Shown: in pieces, positions 1 through 10,689 of the stretch
Layout: every line of letters starts with the position of its first letter
Position numbering within the stretch: position 1 is the first letter of the stretch
Assembly: GCF_001507855.1 (NCBI RefSeq)
Contig: NZ_LGEN01000002.1
Coordinates: 62,001-126,000, forward strand
DNA from: Halomonas sp. 54_146
GTDB taxonomy: Bacteria; Pseudomonadota; Gammaproteobacteria; Pseudomonadales; Halomonadaceae
Direction: 5' to 3'
Length of the DNA: 64,000 bases
Notes under the pieces: model-generated
The model's database searches: none
The model's input: the letters and a program-made list of their open reading frames with translations, nothing else
Told to the model about the DNA's origin: nothing
Position numbers and translations under genes: made by a program

Positions 1-1
1 G

Positions 2-961
2 GCGTTGGAAAGCCAGGCGCCTGCGTTTGCGGTCGCCTGTATTGAAGAGGCCCTTGCGCTGCGCCAAGGCGGCATTACTCAACCTATCGTTCTGCTTGAG
101 GGCATCTTCAGCGCAGAGGAGTTGACGCTGGTAGATGCCCACGGTTTCTGGATCGCGGTACACAGCCAGTGGCAAGTCGATGCCCTGTTAGCTGCCACGC
201 TTCAGGCGTCTATTCCCGTTTGGTTAAAAGTTGACTCTGGCATGCACCGCTTGGGTTTTGCCATCGACGAGGCGGCGGCTATCTGGCATCAGCTGAGTGC
301 CGCGCCGAGCGTGGCCTCGCTGCACCTGATGAGCCACTTTGCCAATGCGGATTCCCGCGACAGTCGCTACTTCAATCATCAAATGACGCAGCTACAGGCA
401 TTGGCCAGTGAGCTAAAAGCCCCGCTGTGTTTAGCCAACTCACCGGCCACGTTGGCGTGGCCGGTTGCCCACGGTGACTGGAACCGGCCCGGTGTGATGC
501 TCTACGGCAGCGACCCCTTGGAAGAGGCCAATGAAGTCACCCAGCAGCTGCAGCCGGTGATGACCCTGCGCTCGGAAATCATTGCTCTACGTGAATTGGA
601 TGAAGGCGAACCCGTGGGCTATAGCGGGCGCTGGCGTGCGCCGCGGCGTTCACGCATTGCCGTGGTTGCCTGCGGCTACGGCGATGGCTACGACCGCCAT
701 GCCCGCGATGGCACGCCGGTGCTGGTGAATGGCCAGCGGTGTGGCCTTGCCGGCAAAGTCTCTATGGATATGTTGACCGTGGATGTAACAGACGTTCCCA
801 ATGCCGATATTGGCAGCGAAGTCGTGCTGTGGGGTAAAGCCAGCAGCGGCGAAGTGCTGTCGGTGGATGAAGTAGCCCGCTACTGCGATACCATCAGCTA
901 TACGCTGCTAACGGGGGTACTGCCTCGGGCACCGCGGCGTTATCATGGGCGTCCTGCTTAA
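2..961 (+). CDS. alr: Alanine racemase, 5' end missing at window edge
   Basis: Interconverts L- and D-alanine with PLP, supplying D-alanine for peptidoglycan. The reading frame is open to the first base, so the gene begins upstream. About 40 N-terminal residues, including the PLP-lysine region, are outside the window. Visible family marks are the barrel segment LKVDSGMHRLG near residue 80, the catalytic-tyrosine motif CGYGDGY near residue 225, GKVSMDM, and the terminal SYTLLTGVLPRAPR typical of the family. The 320 codons present plus the missing part fit the usual ~360 aa. An LPS acyltransferase gene follows 12 bases later on the same strand. Identity is clear; whether it is Alr or the catabolic paralog DadX cannot be told from this fragment. 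Confidence 0.93.
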   Translation, partial: ALESQAPAFAVACIEEALALRQGGITQPIVLLEGIFSAEELTLVDAHGFWIAVHSQWQVDALLAATLQASIPVWLKVDSGMHRLGFAIDEAAAIWHQLSAAPSVASLHLMSHFANADSRDSRYFNHQMTQLQALASELKAPLCLANSPATLAWPVAHGDWNRPGVMLYGSDPLEEANEVTQQLQPVMTLRSEIIALRELDEGEPVGYSGRWRAPRRSRIAVVACGYGDGYDRHARDGTPVLVNGQRCGLAGKVSMDMLTVDVTDVPNADIGSEVVLWGKASSGEVLSVDEVARYCDTISYTLLTGVLPRAPRRYHGRPA

Positions 962-973
962 ACGGTTGTTGGT

Positions 974-1888
974 ATGTCGACATCATCTTACCCGCGTTCT
1001 TTTGCGCATCCGCGTTATTGGCCCACATGGCTGGCTATTGGTGGCATGTATATAGCGGCGTGGCTGCCTTGGCGATTAAAAATGGCCATTGGCAAAGGGC
1101 TTGGGCTGCTCGCGTGGCGCTTTGCCAAGCGGCGGCGGCACATTACCGAAACCAACATAGCGCTGTGCTTCCCTGAAAAGAGCCCCGAACAACAGCGCCA
1201 GCTGGTCAAAGATACCTTTATTGCCAATGGCATTGGGCTCATTGAAACCGCAACCGGCTGGTGTCGCAACGGCGAAAGCCTGCGCCACCGCGTGGCTTAT
1301 ATTGGCGAAGAGCACATGGCCCGCGCCCAGGCGCAGGGCAAAGGGGTGCTTGTGGTGGGTATCCATTTTTCTACACTGGATTTAGGTGGGGCACTACACG
1401 CGCTGTTTTTCTCTGCTGATGCGGTCTATCGCCCGCATAATAATCCGCTGTTTGAGCGCTTTATGACCCGTGCCCGCTCGCGCATTTTTGGCCAGGCGAT
1501 TGATCGTCATGACCTTCGCGGTGCGGTGCGACAGCTCAAGGCTGGCCATATAGTGTGGTACTCACCGGATCAGGATTTTGGCCGCCGTGCCAGCGTGTTT
1601 GCGCCGCTGTTTGGCCAGCAGGCAGCGACCATCCGCTTAACGGCCAAGCTTGCGCGCATGACCGGTGCGCCGGTGGTGCCGATGATGTTTCACCGCAACC
1701 CGGATAACACCACGTATACGATTGAAAGCCTGCCTGCCCTGGAAGGGTTTCCCAGCGATGATGAAGTCGCCGATGCGACCCGGATCAACCAGTTTATTGA
1801 ACAGGCGATTCGCAAGCACCCAGAGCAGTACCTGTGGCTGCACCGGCGTTTTAAGACCCGCCCGGAAGGCGAGCCAGGCGTTTATTAA
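974..1888 (+). CDS. Lipid A biosynthesis acyltransferase (LpxL/HtrB family)
   Basis: Inner-membrane acyltransferase that adds a secondary acyl chain to the Kdo-lipid A precursor from acyl-ACP. The 304 aa length matches the LpxL/LpxM/LpxP family. One hydrophobic N-terminal segment (about residues 15-40) would anchor it. The HX4D catalytic motif is seen as HFSTLD near residue 131, followed by the family blocks VYRPHNNPLFE and SPDQDFG. The ATG lies 12 bases after the alr stop, so co-transcription is likely, and a strong hairpin terminator follows. Which acyl position it serves (LpxL versus LpxM) cannot be decided from sequence alone, so no symbol is given. Confidence 0.93.
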   Translation: MSTSSYPRSFAHPRYWPTWLAIGGMYIAAWLPWRLKMAIGKGLGLLAWRFAKRRRHITETNIALCFPEKSPEQQRQLVKDTFIANGIGLIETATGWCRNGESLRHRVAYIGEEHMARAQAQGKGVLVVGIHFSTLDLGGALHALFFSADAVYRPHNNPLFERFMTRARSRIFGQAIDRHDLRGAVRQLKAGHIVWYSPDQDFGRRASVFAPLFGQQAATIRLTAKLARMTGAPVVPMMFHRNPDNTTYTIESLPALEGFPSDDEVADATRINQFIEQAIRKHPEQYLWLHRRFKTRPEGEPGVY

Positions 1889-1924
1889 CGAACTAAGCAT
1901 TGATTAGTCAGGCGTAGCAGCCAT

Positions 1925-1955
1925 AAAAAAAGCCAGCATTAACGCTGGCTTTTTG
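1925..1955. terminator. Bidirectional rho-independent terminator
   Basis: Perfect 7-bp stem AGCCAGC/GCTGGCT (1931-1937 with 1944-1950), loop ATTAAC, flanked by an A-run on the left and a T-run on the right. It can end both the acyltransferase gene (plus) and speD (minus), which converge here. Confidence 0.9.
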
Positions 1956-1972
1956 GTGTTTCGGTGCTGTGT

Positions 1973-2767
1973 TCAATCCAAGTTGCGGGAGTAGAAAATT
2001 TCCAGCATCTCTTTGCGCAGGCGGCTCTCGATATCCCGCGCTTCTTCAAAGGTGATGTCGCGGCGCGACTTGCCAAACAGGTAGTTATCCAACTCGAAAT
2101 CTTTGAGCAGCATCTTGGTGTGGAACATGTTTTCCTGATACACGTTGACGTCGATCATTTGATAAGCCTGCTTGGTATCTTCTGCCAAGTAGTCCTGAAT
2201 CGAGGTGATATCGTGATCGATGAACAGTTTTTTGCCGTCCACATCGCGGGTAAAGCCGCGCACTCGGTAGTCCATGGTGACGATGTCCGAGTCAAAGCTG
2301 TGAATCAGGTAATTCAGTGCTTTTAACGGGCTGATATGGCCGCAGGTGGATACATCAATATCCAGGCGAAAGGTGCTGATGCCGTTGTCCGGGTGCGACT
2401 CTGGGTAGCTGTGAACGGTGACATGGCTTTTATCCAAATGCCCTACCACGGTTTCCGGCAGCGGGCCAGGGCCTGGCTCAGTGTCCTCAAGGCTTGGTTC
2501 ATCCAGCTCGTGTTCAGCGATCAGGATGGTAACGCTAGCCCCGTGGGGCTCGTAGTCTTGACGCGAAATATTGAGCACGTGGGCACCAATAATATTGGTG
2601 ACGTCTTTGAGAATCTGCGTCAAACGTTCGGCGTTGTAGAGCTCATCAATATAATCAATATAAGACGCCCGCTGCTCTTCGGTTTTGGCGTAACAAATGT
2701 CGTAAATATTGAAGCTCAGTGAGCTGGTCAGGTTGTTAAAGCCGTGGAGTCGGAGATTGTCTGTCAC
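1973..2767 (-). CDS. speD: S-adenosylmethionine decarboxylase proenzyme
   Basis: Makes decarboxylated SAM, the aminopropyl donor for spermidine. The 264 aa protein matches the E. coli-type (class 1A) SpeD. The self-processing site is visible as [16 protein letters not shown], with cleavage expected between Lys113 and Ser114 so that Ser114 becomes the pyruvoyl group. The start is GTG at 2765-2767, overlapping the TGA of the upstream OsmC-like gene (GTGA), so the two are translationally coupled. The same speD/OsmC pairing is known from pseudomonads. No speE is in the window. Confidence 0.96.
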   Translation of the reverse strand: MTDNLRLHGFNNLTSSLSFNIYDICYAKTEEQRASYIDYIDELYNAERLTQILKDVTNIIGAHVLNISRQDYEPHGASVTILIAEHELDEPSLEDTEPGPGPLPETVVGHLDKSHVTVHSYPESHPDNGISTFRLDIDVSTCGHISPLKALNYLIHSFDSDIVTMDYRVRGFTRDVDGKKLFIDHDITSIQDYLAEDTKQAYQMIDVNVYQENMFHTKMLLKDFELDNYLFGKSRRDITFEEARDIESRLRKEMLEIFYSRNLD

Positions 2768-3192
2768 GCCCGAGCCTCCTCAATGATCTCAAATGAATGG
2801 GTGATCTCAACGCCGCCATTAACCAGCATGATGGATGCACTGCAATACTTTTCAGCGGAAAGTTCGACGGCGCGGGCAACCTGCTTTTCTTTCAGTGCGC
2901 GTCCGGTCACCACGAAGTGAACGTGGATCTTGGTAAAGACCGCAGGCACTTCATCGGCGCGTTCGGCGTCTAACTCAGCGACGCAGTCGGTCACATCGGC
3001 GCGCGCTTTATCGAGAATATTCAAGATATCAAACGCGGTGCAGCCGCCCATGCCCATCAGCAGCATTTCCATGGGGCGGGGCCCCGTGTTGCGGCCGCCG
3101 TGGTCGGGCGGGCCGTCGAGAACTACACTGTGCCCACTACCGGATTCCGCCACGAACTGGCGGCCCTCTGTCCATTTTACCCGTGCTTTCAC
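2764..3192 (-). CDS. OsmC/YhfA family thiol-dependent protein
   Basis: A 142 aa OsmC-family protein of the YhfA type. The family includes peroxiredoxin-like enzymes that reduce organic hydroperoxides through two cysteines; here they are in [12 protein letters not shown] (about residue 52) and EKYCSAS (about residue 118). It ends overlapping the speD start by 4 bases. The role of the YhfA subgroup is not firmly established, so peroxidase activity is an inference from the paired cysteines. The ATG follows a GGAGAGCAGCGTG-type Shine-Dalgarno region. Confidence 0.88.
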   Translation of the reverse strand: MKARVKWTEGRQFVAESGSGHSVVLDGPPDHGGRNTGPRPMEMLLMGMGGCTAFDILNILDKARADVTDCVAELDAERADEVPAVFTKIHVHFVVTGRALKEKQVARAVELSAEKYCSASIMLVNGGVEITHSFEIIEEARA

Positions 3193-3311
3193 GCTGCTCT
3201 CCTCATCTTGGCGACGAAAGGTAAGGCGCGCAGCATAACATTTCTTGGCCTGCGCGCTCTCTTCACTTTTTCACTTAAATGATGACTGTATTAGGCTTGG
3301 TTGATCAGGCA

Positions 3312-5011
<1,700 letters not shown>

Positions 5012-5046
5012 GCAAGCTCCTTGCTGGTCGGGCATCATGCGGGCTG

Positions 5047-5052
5047 TATAAT
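5047..5052 (+). promoter_or_regulatory. Consensus -10 box for lptD
   Basis: A perfect TATAAT lies 30 bases before the lptD ATG, in the short amgK/lptD divergent spacer. A TTGCTG at 5021-5026 is a possible -35 but at a 20-base spacing, so only the -10 is convincing. Confidence 0.5.
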
Positions 5053-5081
5053 ACTGATTCTGGATGCCAAGGATAACGAAC

Positions 5082-7532
5082 ATGGGCAAGCGATTTTCGC
5101 GCACGTTACCGGTTGCGCATACGCTGATGGGCAGTTTGCTCGCTGGCGCTTCGTTTACGTCGGTGGCTCAGGGTCAAACCATGCCCGCCGAAGCGTTGGA
5201 CTGGCAACCCTGGGGAAAAGAAGAAGCGGCGGGTCAACTATGCCGCGGGCGCTACGTGATGCCCGGCTACCGCTTGCCAGCGGAAGATAACCCAGAAGTG
5301 CTCTCTCTTGAAGCCAGCGATGTCGATTACTCGGCCGATGGTGAAGCGCTTTTGCGTGGCGATGTCGTCTTGCGTCGCGGCAACGAAGAGCTGGAAGCCG
5401 AGCGGGTTTTTTTACCCGCCGACCGTCAGCAGGTCGATGCCGAGGGCAATATCGCCATACGCGACGGGCAAGCCCTGGTGCGCGGCGAACAGGCCATGCT
5501 CAGGCTTAACGAAAATAGAGCCACGCTGGGCAACAGCCACTATGTGCTTTACGAACAGCACCTGCGTGGCCAGGCAAGCCAATTAGAGCAGACGGGCGAA
5601 GGCGAGTACCGCCTGCGCGATGCCAGCTTCACCACCTGCGACCCCGGCGCTAATAGCTGGGAGTTGGTTAGCAGCGATATTCGCTTGAATCAGGCGGAAG
5701 GGTTTGGGACGGCGCGTCATGCCCGGCTGAATGTGAAAGATATCCCGGTGTTTTACTGGCCCTGGCTGCGCTTTCCCATCGATGACCGCCGCCACACCGG
5801 GCTGCTGTCGCCCTCTATTGGTTTCTCAACCGATGGTTTTGATTACGCCCAGCCGTTTTATTGGAACATTGCCCCTAACCAGGACGCGACCATCACGCCG
5901 CGCTGGATGAGCGACCACGGGCTGCTGATGAACGGCGAGTACCGCTACCTGTTTGAAGAGAGCGCGGGCATCGTTGAAGGCGGCTATTTAAACAGCGATG
6001 ACGGTGGTTCTGGCGGTGGTGAAAACCGCTTTGAGGGCGATGACCGCTGGTATATAGACGCCCGCCACGCCGGGCGGGTCAACGAGCGCAGTAACTATCG
6101 GCTGCGCTACGGCGCGGCCAGCGATGGGCGCTATTTTGATGATTTCGGCGGCGAGTTTGGCAACAACGACCGCGCCAGCATGGAGCGCTTGGCGCAGGTC
6201 GATTACCGCGGCCAGCGCTGGCAGTTAGATGCCCGCGCTCAGGGCTTCCAGCGCTTGGAAGACCCGCTCAGCGACAGCGATAAACCGTTTTATCAACTGC
6301 CAAGTTTAAGCGCCAACGCCAATTGGCAGTTCGATAATGGCCTGTATACCCAGTGGCGTTCCAACGCGACCTACTTTTGGCGCGATGTAGATGAGCGCCG
6401 CGTGCCAGAGCGTGAAGCCGCCACCGGTAGCCGATTGCACCTCACGCCCGCCGTTGGGTGGCGCTTTGAGCGGCCTTGGGGCTATGTGGAGCCACGTACT
6501 GAACTTTGGAACACCGCGTATGAGCTGGATTACGGTGAGCGCGATACACAGCGTAGCGATTCACCCAGCCGCAGCATTGCGCTTTCCTCCATCGACAGCG
6601 GGCTGGTCTTTGAGCGCGAACTCGCCCTTGGCGGGCGTGAATACCGCCAAACCCTAGAACCGCGGTTGAACTATGCCTACGTACCGCGCACCGATCAGAC
6701 CGAACTACCTGATTTTGACAGCCGCGAGCGAGCGTTTTCCTGGGACCAGCTGTGGTCAGCCCAACGCTTTTCCGGTGCCGACCGCGTGGGCGATCTCAAT
6801 CGGCTGTCTTACGGCGTGCAATCGCGCCTGCTTGAAGATGCTTCAGGGCGTGACCGGCTCTCGTTCGGGGTAGGCCAGAGCGTCTACTTTGATGATCGTC
6901 GCATTGATAGCGAAGGCGATGCGGATACGCTGCCCGACCGGCCTGAAGATAACCCGAACATTAATCCCGAAAGCCGCTACCAGGCCACTCGCGACCGTTC
7001 GCCGCTGGTTTCCCGCCTTGATTGGCAGATCAATGACCGCTGGAGCACGGGCTACGAATGGCTCTACGATGATCACCGCGATCGCACCGAGCGCTCAAGT
7101 GTCGATGTGCGTTATCGCCATCCTGAGGGGCATGTAGTGAACCTTGGCTACCGTTGGGAGATCGAAGGCTTCGACCCCAGCGTATTGCCGGGCGATGATG
7201 GCTTTCGCGACTACAGCCGCGAAGAATGGGATTTATCGTTTGCCTGGAAAGCCAGCCCACGCATTGATTTGATTGGCCGCTACCTGCACGATCAAACCAA
7301 TGATCGCTCGCTTGAGCAACTGGCCGGCGTGCAGTGGAACAATTGTTGCTACGGCTTGCAGTTAGTTTGGCGTGAATGGATAGATGACGATGACACGGCC
7401 CGTGTCGATGATGACTTTAACGATCGTGGGTTATTTTTACGCTTCGTATTCCGTGGCTTAGGCGGTGTTGGCCAGGAAGCGGACAGCTATTTTGAACAGA
7501 CCATTCCTGGCTATCGCCCGACTACGTTGTAA
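5082..7532 (+). CDS. lptD: LPS-assembly outer-membrane protein LptD
   Basis: Outer-membrane beta-barrel that, with LptE, inserts lipopolysaccharide into the outer leaflet. It has a signal peptide (cleaved near SVAQGQ), an N-terminal OstA/LptA-like jellyroll (about residues 75-200), then a long barrel of alternating strands to the end (816 aa). All four cysteines of the essential disulfide network are recognisable: Cys54 (QLCRG), Cys186 (TTCDPG) and the pair Cys755-Cys756 (NNCCYG). I choose the ATG at 5082, preceded by AAGGA at proper spacing, over an ATG at 5064. It heads an lptD-surA-pdxA-rsmA-apaG-apaH series. Confidence 0.97.
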   Translation: MGKRFSRTLPVAHTLMGSLLAGASFTSVAQGQTMPAEALDWQPWGKEEAAGQLCRGRYVMPGYRLPAEDNPEVLSLEASDVDYSADGEALLRGDVVLRRGNEELEAERVFLPADRQQVDAEGNIAIRDGQALVRGEQAMLRLNENRATLGNSHYVLYEQHLRGQASQLEQTGEGEYRLRDASFTTCDPGANSWELVSSDIRLNQAEGFGTARHARLNVKDIPVFYWPWLRFPIDDRRHTGLLSPSIGFSTDGFDYAQPFYWNIAPNQDATITPRWMSDHGLLMNGEYRYLFEESAGIVEGGYLNSDDGGSGGGENRFEGDDRWYIDARHAGRVNERSNYRLRYGAASDGRYFDDFGGEFGNNDRASMERLAQVDYRGQRWQLDARAQGFQRLEDPLSDSDKPFYQLPSLSANANWQFDNGLYTQWRSNATYFWRDVDERRVPEREAATGSRLHLTPAVGWRFERPWGYVEPRTELWNTAYELDYGERDTQRSDSPSRSIALSSIDSGLVFERELALGGREYRQTLEPRLNYAYVPRTDQTELPDFDSRERAFSWDQLWSAQRFSGADRVGDLNRLSYGVQSRLLEDASGRDRLSFGVGQSVYFDDRRIDSEGDADTLPDRPEDNPNINPESRYQATRDRSPLVSRLDWQINDRWSTGYEWLYDDHRDRTERSSVDVRYRHPEGHVVNLGYRWEIEGFDPSVLPGDDGFRDYSREEWDLSFAWKASPRIDLIGRYLHDQTNDRSLEQLAGVQWNNCCYGLQLVWREWIDDDDTARVDDDFNDRGLFLRFVFRGLGGVGQEADSYFEQTIPGYRPTTL

Positions 7533-7586
7533 ACGAGCTACTTATAAACGACTTCCACCGAATGGCTACTGAAAGAGACGTTTGTT

Positions 7587-8612
7587 ATGAAAATGAGAAA
7601 GCCCCTGCAAGGCCGTATGAAACAGCTTTCTGCTGGTAGCCTGCTGGCCCTGTGCGTTGGCGCAGGCCTCGCGCTGGCGCCGCTTACCCTGCAGGCGCAA
7701 AACTTCCAGTCCACCCAGCGTCAGGTATTGGACAGCGTTGTGGCCGTGGTTAACAACGATGTCATTATGCGCAGCGAATTAGACAACCGCGTGGTGCAAA
7801 TTGAGCAACAGGCACAAGCACAGGGCGGCAATCTTCCGCCGCGTAGCCAGCTAGAACGGCAGGTGCTTGAGCGCATGGTGATGGAGGAGATTCAGCTGCA
7901 GATGGCCAACAATGCCAGTTTGAGCATTGATGACACCGAGCTAAATGCCCAGGTGCGCGCTATTGCGGAATCCAACGGCATGACGCTGGACGAGTTTGCG
8001 GACGCCGTTGAAGCGGATGGCATGACGCTGGCTAGCGTGCGAGAAGAATTGCGCCGTGAAATGCTGATGCGTCAGGTGCAGCAGCGCCAAATCAGCAGCC
8101 GTGTCACGGTCAGCGACCGCGACGTTGAGCGCTTTTTAACCCAGCAGCCAGGGCAATCCGGCGACCAGCGTTTTATTGAAGAAATCCGCGCCCGCCATGT
8201 GTTGATTGAGCTAACCCCCAACCGCGATGACAATCAGGCCCGCGTGCGAGCCGAAGAAGTACGCCAGCGCCTCGCACAAGGTGAAGATTTTGCCTTGGTA
8301 GCCCGTGAGGTGAGCGACGACAGCGGCACTGCGCTTAACGGTGGTGAGCTTGGCTGGGTGCGCCCAGGGCAAACCGTTCCTGCTTTTGAGGAAGCGATGC
8401 GTAGCCTGGGTGAAAACCAGCTATCTCAACCGGTTCGCTCCCAGTTCGGCTACCACATTATTGAAGTGCAGGAACGTCGCCGCCAGAACGTGACGCAAGA
8501 GAGCCAGCGTGAGCAGGTGCGCCAAGCGATCTTCCAGCGTCGCGCCAACGAAGAGCTGAGAAACTGGCAGCAAGAGATTCGTTCACAAGCCTTTGTTGAT
8601 ATTCGTCTCTAA
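7587..8612 (+). CDS. surA: Periplasmic chaperone SurA, single-parvulin form
   Basis: Periplasmic chaperone/prolyl isomerase that escorts outer-membrane proteins, including LptD encoded just upstream, to the BAM machine. Signal peptide about residues 1-37; SurA N-terminal chaperone domain about 45-180; one parvulin PPIase domain about 200-298 (ARHVLIEL ... GGELGW ... FGYHIIEV); a short C-terminal helix. At 341 aa it is about 90 residues shorter than the ~430 aa, two-parvulin SurA of E. coli and Pseudomonas. One PPIase domain is missing, and the remaining one resembles the catalytically active second domain (from memory, not aligned). The stop overlaps the pdxA start by one base. Confidence 0.93.
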   Translation: MKMRKPLQGRMKQLSAGSLLALCVGAGLALAPLTLQAQNFQSTQRQVLDSVVAVVNNDVIMRSELDNRVVQIEQQAQAQGGNLPPRSQLERQVLERMVMEEIQLQMANNASLSIDDTELNAQVRAIAESNGMTLDEFADAVEADGMTLASVREELRREMLMRQVQQRQISSRVTVSDRDVERFLTQQPGQSGDQRFIEEIRARHVLIELTPNRDDNQARVRAEEVRQRLAQGEDFALVAREVSDDSGTALNGGELGWVRPGQTVPAFEEAMRSLGENQLSQPVRSQFGYHIIEVQERRRQNVTQESQREQVRQAIFQRRANEELRNWQQEIRSQAFVDIRL

Positions 8613-9682
8613 TGGCGGCCGGCACTCTATCGCCCGATAGCGCGCTGCCGGTGGTAGTGACCACCGGTGAACCGGCGGGCATTGGCCCAGAGCTAACGCT
8701 CATGCTGGCGGCTCAAGGCGCGTTGCCTGCCAAGACGGTCGCCATTGGCGACCCGAAAATGCTGCGCCAGCGGGCAGCGGCACTGACGTTAAACGTCACG
8801 CTGGTGACGTGTGCGCCGGGTGACGTGGTGCCGAGTGGTTCAGGCGTACTGCCCGTGTGGCCGGTCGCACTGCGCGAGCCCGCAACGCCAGGGCATTTAA
8901 ACCCCCGCAATGCCGATTATGTGCTGGCGACATTGGCACTCGCTGTGCAGGCTTGCCAAGCAGGCCACGCCGCCGCCATGGTCACAGCGCCGCTGCATAA
9001 AGGTGTCATCATTGAAGGGGGTCACCCAGGCTTTACCGGCCACACCGAGTGGCTTCGTGATGCCTGCGGCGTCGATGAAGTGGTGATGATGCTGGCCACC
9101 GATGCAGCACTGCACGCCAGCGCCCCAAGCTGGCAGGGCAGTGGCGATTTACGCGTGGCGCTGGTAACCACCCACTTGCCGCTGCGCCATGTTGCCGACG
9201 CCATCACCTTTGATCGGGTAACCCGCATCAGCCGCTTGCTGGCGGCCGATTTACAGCGGCAGTTTGGCATTGCCAAGCCGTGCATTGCGGTGTGTGGTTT
9301 AAACCCCCACGCCGGTGAGGATGGCCACTTGGGGCGCGAAGAGCTGGATATTATTATTCCCGCGCTTGACGCCCTGCGCGCCGAAGGAATAGATATCCAC
9401 GGCCCGTTTCCCGCTGATACGCTGTTTACCCCCCGGCACCTGGCGGGGGTTGATGCGGTGCTGGCGATGTACCACGACCAAGGCTTAGCGGTGCTCAAGT
9501 ACGCAGGCTTTGGCCAGGCCGCTAACATTACCCTGGGCTTGCCATTGGTGCGTACTTCCGTCGACCATGGCACCGCGCTGGGTCTGGCGGGCAAAGGCGT
9601 GGCAGACCCCGGTAGCTTAAAAGTCGCTATCGCCCTTGCGCGCCGTCTAGCCGCCCAGCGGCTGTCTGCTGCTGAAATTTGA
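8612..9682 (+). CDS. pdxA: 4-hydroxythreonine-4-phosphate dehydrogenase
   Basis: NAD-dependent enzyme of the DXP-dependent pyridoxal-phosphate pathway, oxidising 4-phosphohydroxy-L-threonine. Marks: TTGEPAGIGPEL at the N terminus, TAPLHKGVI, GFTGHTEWL with a metal-binding histidine, and the C-terminal MYHDQGLAVLKY and GTALGLAGKGVADPGS blocks. Length is 356 aa against ~330 usual, with the excess at the N terminus. The ATG overlaps the surA stop (TAATG), indicating coupling. The surA-pdxA-rsmA order is standard in Gammaproteobacteria. Confidence 0.96.
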   Translation: MAAGTLSPDSALPVVVTTGEPAGIGPELTLMLAAQGALPAKTVAIGDPKMLRQRAAALTLNVTLVTCAPGDVVPSGSGVLPVWPVALREPATPGHLNPRNADYVLATLALAVQACQAGHAAAMVTAPLHKGVIIEGGHPGFTGHTEWLRDACGVDEVVMMLATDAALHASAPSWQGSGDLRVALVTTHLPLRHVADAITFDRVTRISRLLAADLQRQFGIAKPCIAVCGLNPHAGEDGHLGREELDIIIPALDALRAEGIDIHGPFPADTLFTPRHLAGVDAVLAMYHDQGLAVLKYAGFGQAANITLGLPLVRTSVDHGTALGLAGKGVADPGSLKVAIALARRLAAQRLSAAEI

Positions 9683-9685
9683 TCC

Positions 9686-9786
9686 GGTGCCAGGGTAGGT
9701 TGCAGCGAGGGTCTTTTTCCAGGGATGGAAAAAGTAGCGCCCAAGGACGGGTTCACAGCGCCCTCGCGGAAACCTACTCTGGTACT
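9686..9786. repeat. Highly structured intergenic palindromic element between pdxA and rsmA
   Basis: A ~101-base nested palindrome. Outer arms 9686-9701 and 9771-9786 pair over 16 bases with only three differences, all G-U compatible in RNA. Inside, GCGAGGG (9705-9711) pairs with CCCTCGC (9761-9767). A central 9-bp hairpin CTTTTTCCA/TGGAAAAAG (9713-9721 with 9726-9734) is closed by a GGGA tetraloop of the GNRA class. A GCCC/GGGT mini-stem sits in the remaining part. Only one copy is in this window, so calling it a dispersed repeat (REP/MITE-like) is an inference from its form. It could also be an RNA processing site or an sRNA within the operon transcript. Confidence 0.6.
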
Positions 9787-9867
9787 GATTCATGCAGACA
9801 ACCAGTTGCGACAGTGCTGGCTACTACATACTCCCGATTGAATCCGCATTCCAAGGAACACCGTTTG

Positions 9868-10689
9868 ATGTCTACTGTGCCCCAACACCGCGCCCGTAAA
9901 CGCTTTGGTCAAAACTTTTTACGGGATCTCGGCATTATTTCGCGGATCATTCGCGCCGTTGGCCCGCGTTCGACGGACCGCCTTGTCGAAATCGGCCCTG
10001 GCCAAGGGGCGCTGACCGAACCGTTGCTGGAAGCCGCCGGGCACTTAGAGGTAATCGAGCTAGACCGCGACCTGATTCCAGGCCTGCGCGTGCAGTTTTT
10101 CAACTACCCCGACTTTGTGATTCACGAAGGCGACGCGCTAAAGTTTGATTTTGCCGCGCTAAAAGGCGATGGGCCGGCGCTGCGGGTGGTGGGCAACCTG
10201 CCTTATAACATCTCCACGCCGCTGATCGTCCACCTGCTAGCGGCAGGAAGTGCCATAGAAGATATGCACTTTATGCTGCAAAAAGAGGTGGTTGAACGCT
10301 TGGCTGCGGAGCCAGGCGGCACCGACTGGGGGCGTCTATCGGTCATGGCGCAATACTATTGCCAGGTTGAACAACTGTTTATTGTGCCGCCGGAAGCCTT
10401 TGTGCCGCGCCCCAAGGTTGACTCGGCCATCGTGCGCTTAACCCCGCATGAGACGCTGCCCCATACGGCGGATGACCCAGCGCTGCTGTTTGAGCTGGTC
10501 AAGCTCGCCTTTGGCCAGCGGCGCAAAACGCTGCGCAATAACTTCAAAGGGCGAGTGAGTGCCGAGACCTTGGAAGATTTAGGTATCGATCCCGTTCGTC
10601 GCCCACAAACCTTAACAGTGGCGGAATACGTGGCGATTGCTAACCGCGTGGCGGCCGATGAGCAAGCGAGCGGGGGTGGTGAAGGGTGA
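9868..10689 (+). CDS. rsmA: 16S rRNA dimethyladenosine transferase
   Basis: KsgA/RsmA dimethylates two adjacent adenosines in the 3' hairpin of 16S rRNA, a late small-subunit assembly checkpoint. Marks: RKRFGQNFL at the N terminus, the SAM motif VEIGPGQGALTE, the VVGNLPYNIS catalytic motif (NLPY), and the VPPEAFVPRPKVDSA block. The real start is ATG 9868, preceded by AAGGAA; the frame is open further upstream but through the palindromic element. Length is 273 aa, typical. The last codons overlap the GTG of apaG. Confidence 0.97.
   Translation: MSTVPQHRARKRFGQNFLRDLGIISRIIRAVGPRSTDRLVEIGPGQGALTEPLLEAAGHLEVIELDRDLIPGLRVQFFNYPDFVIHEGDALKFDFAALKGDGPALRVVGNLPYNISTPLIVHLLAAGSAIEDMHFMLQKEVVERLAAEPGGTDWGRLSVMAQYYCQVEQLFIVPPEAFVPRPKVDSAIVRLTPHETLPHTADDPALLFELVKLAFGQRRKTLRNNFKGRVSAETLEDLGIDPVRRPQTLTVAEYVAIANRVAADEQASGGGEG

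Noticed and set aside
9683-9867. Longer rsmA start at 9679 through the palindromic element
   Set aside because: The extra 63 codons translate the palindrome and lack conservation; ATG 9868 has its own AAGGAA and begins the family N terminus.
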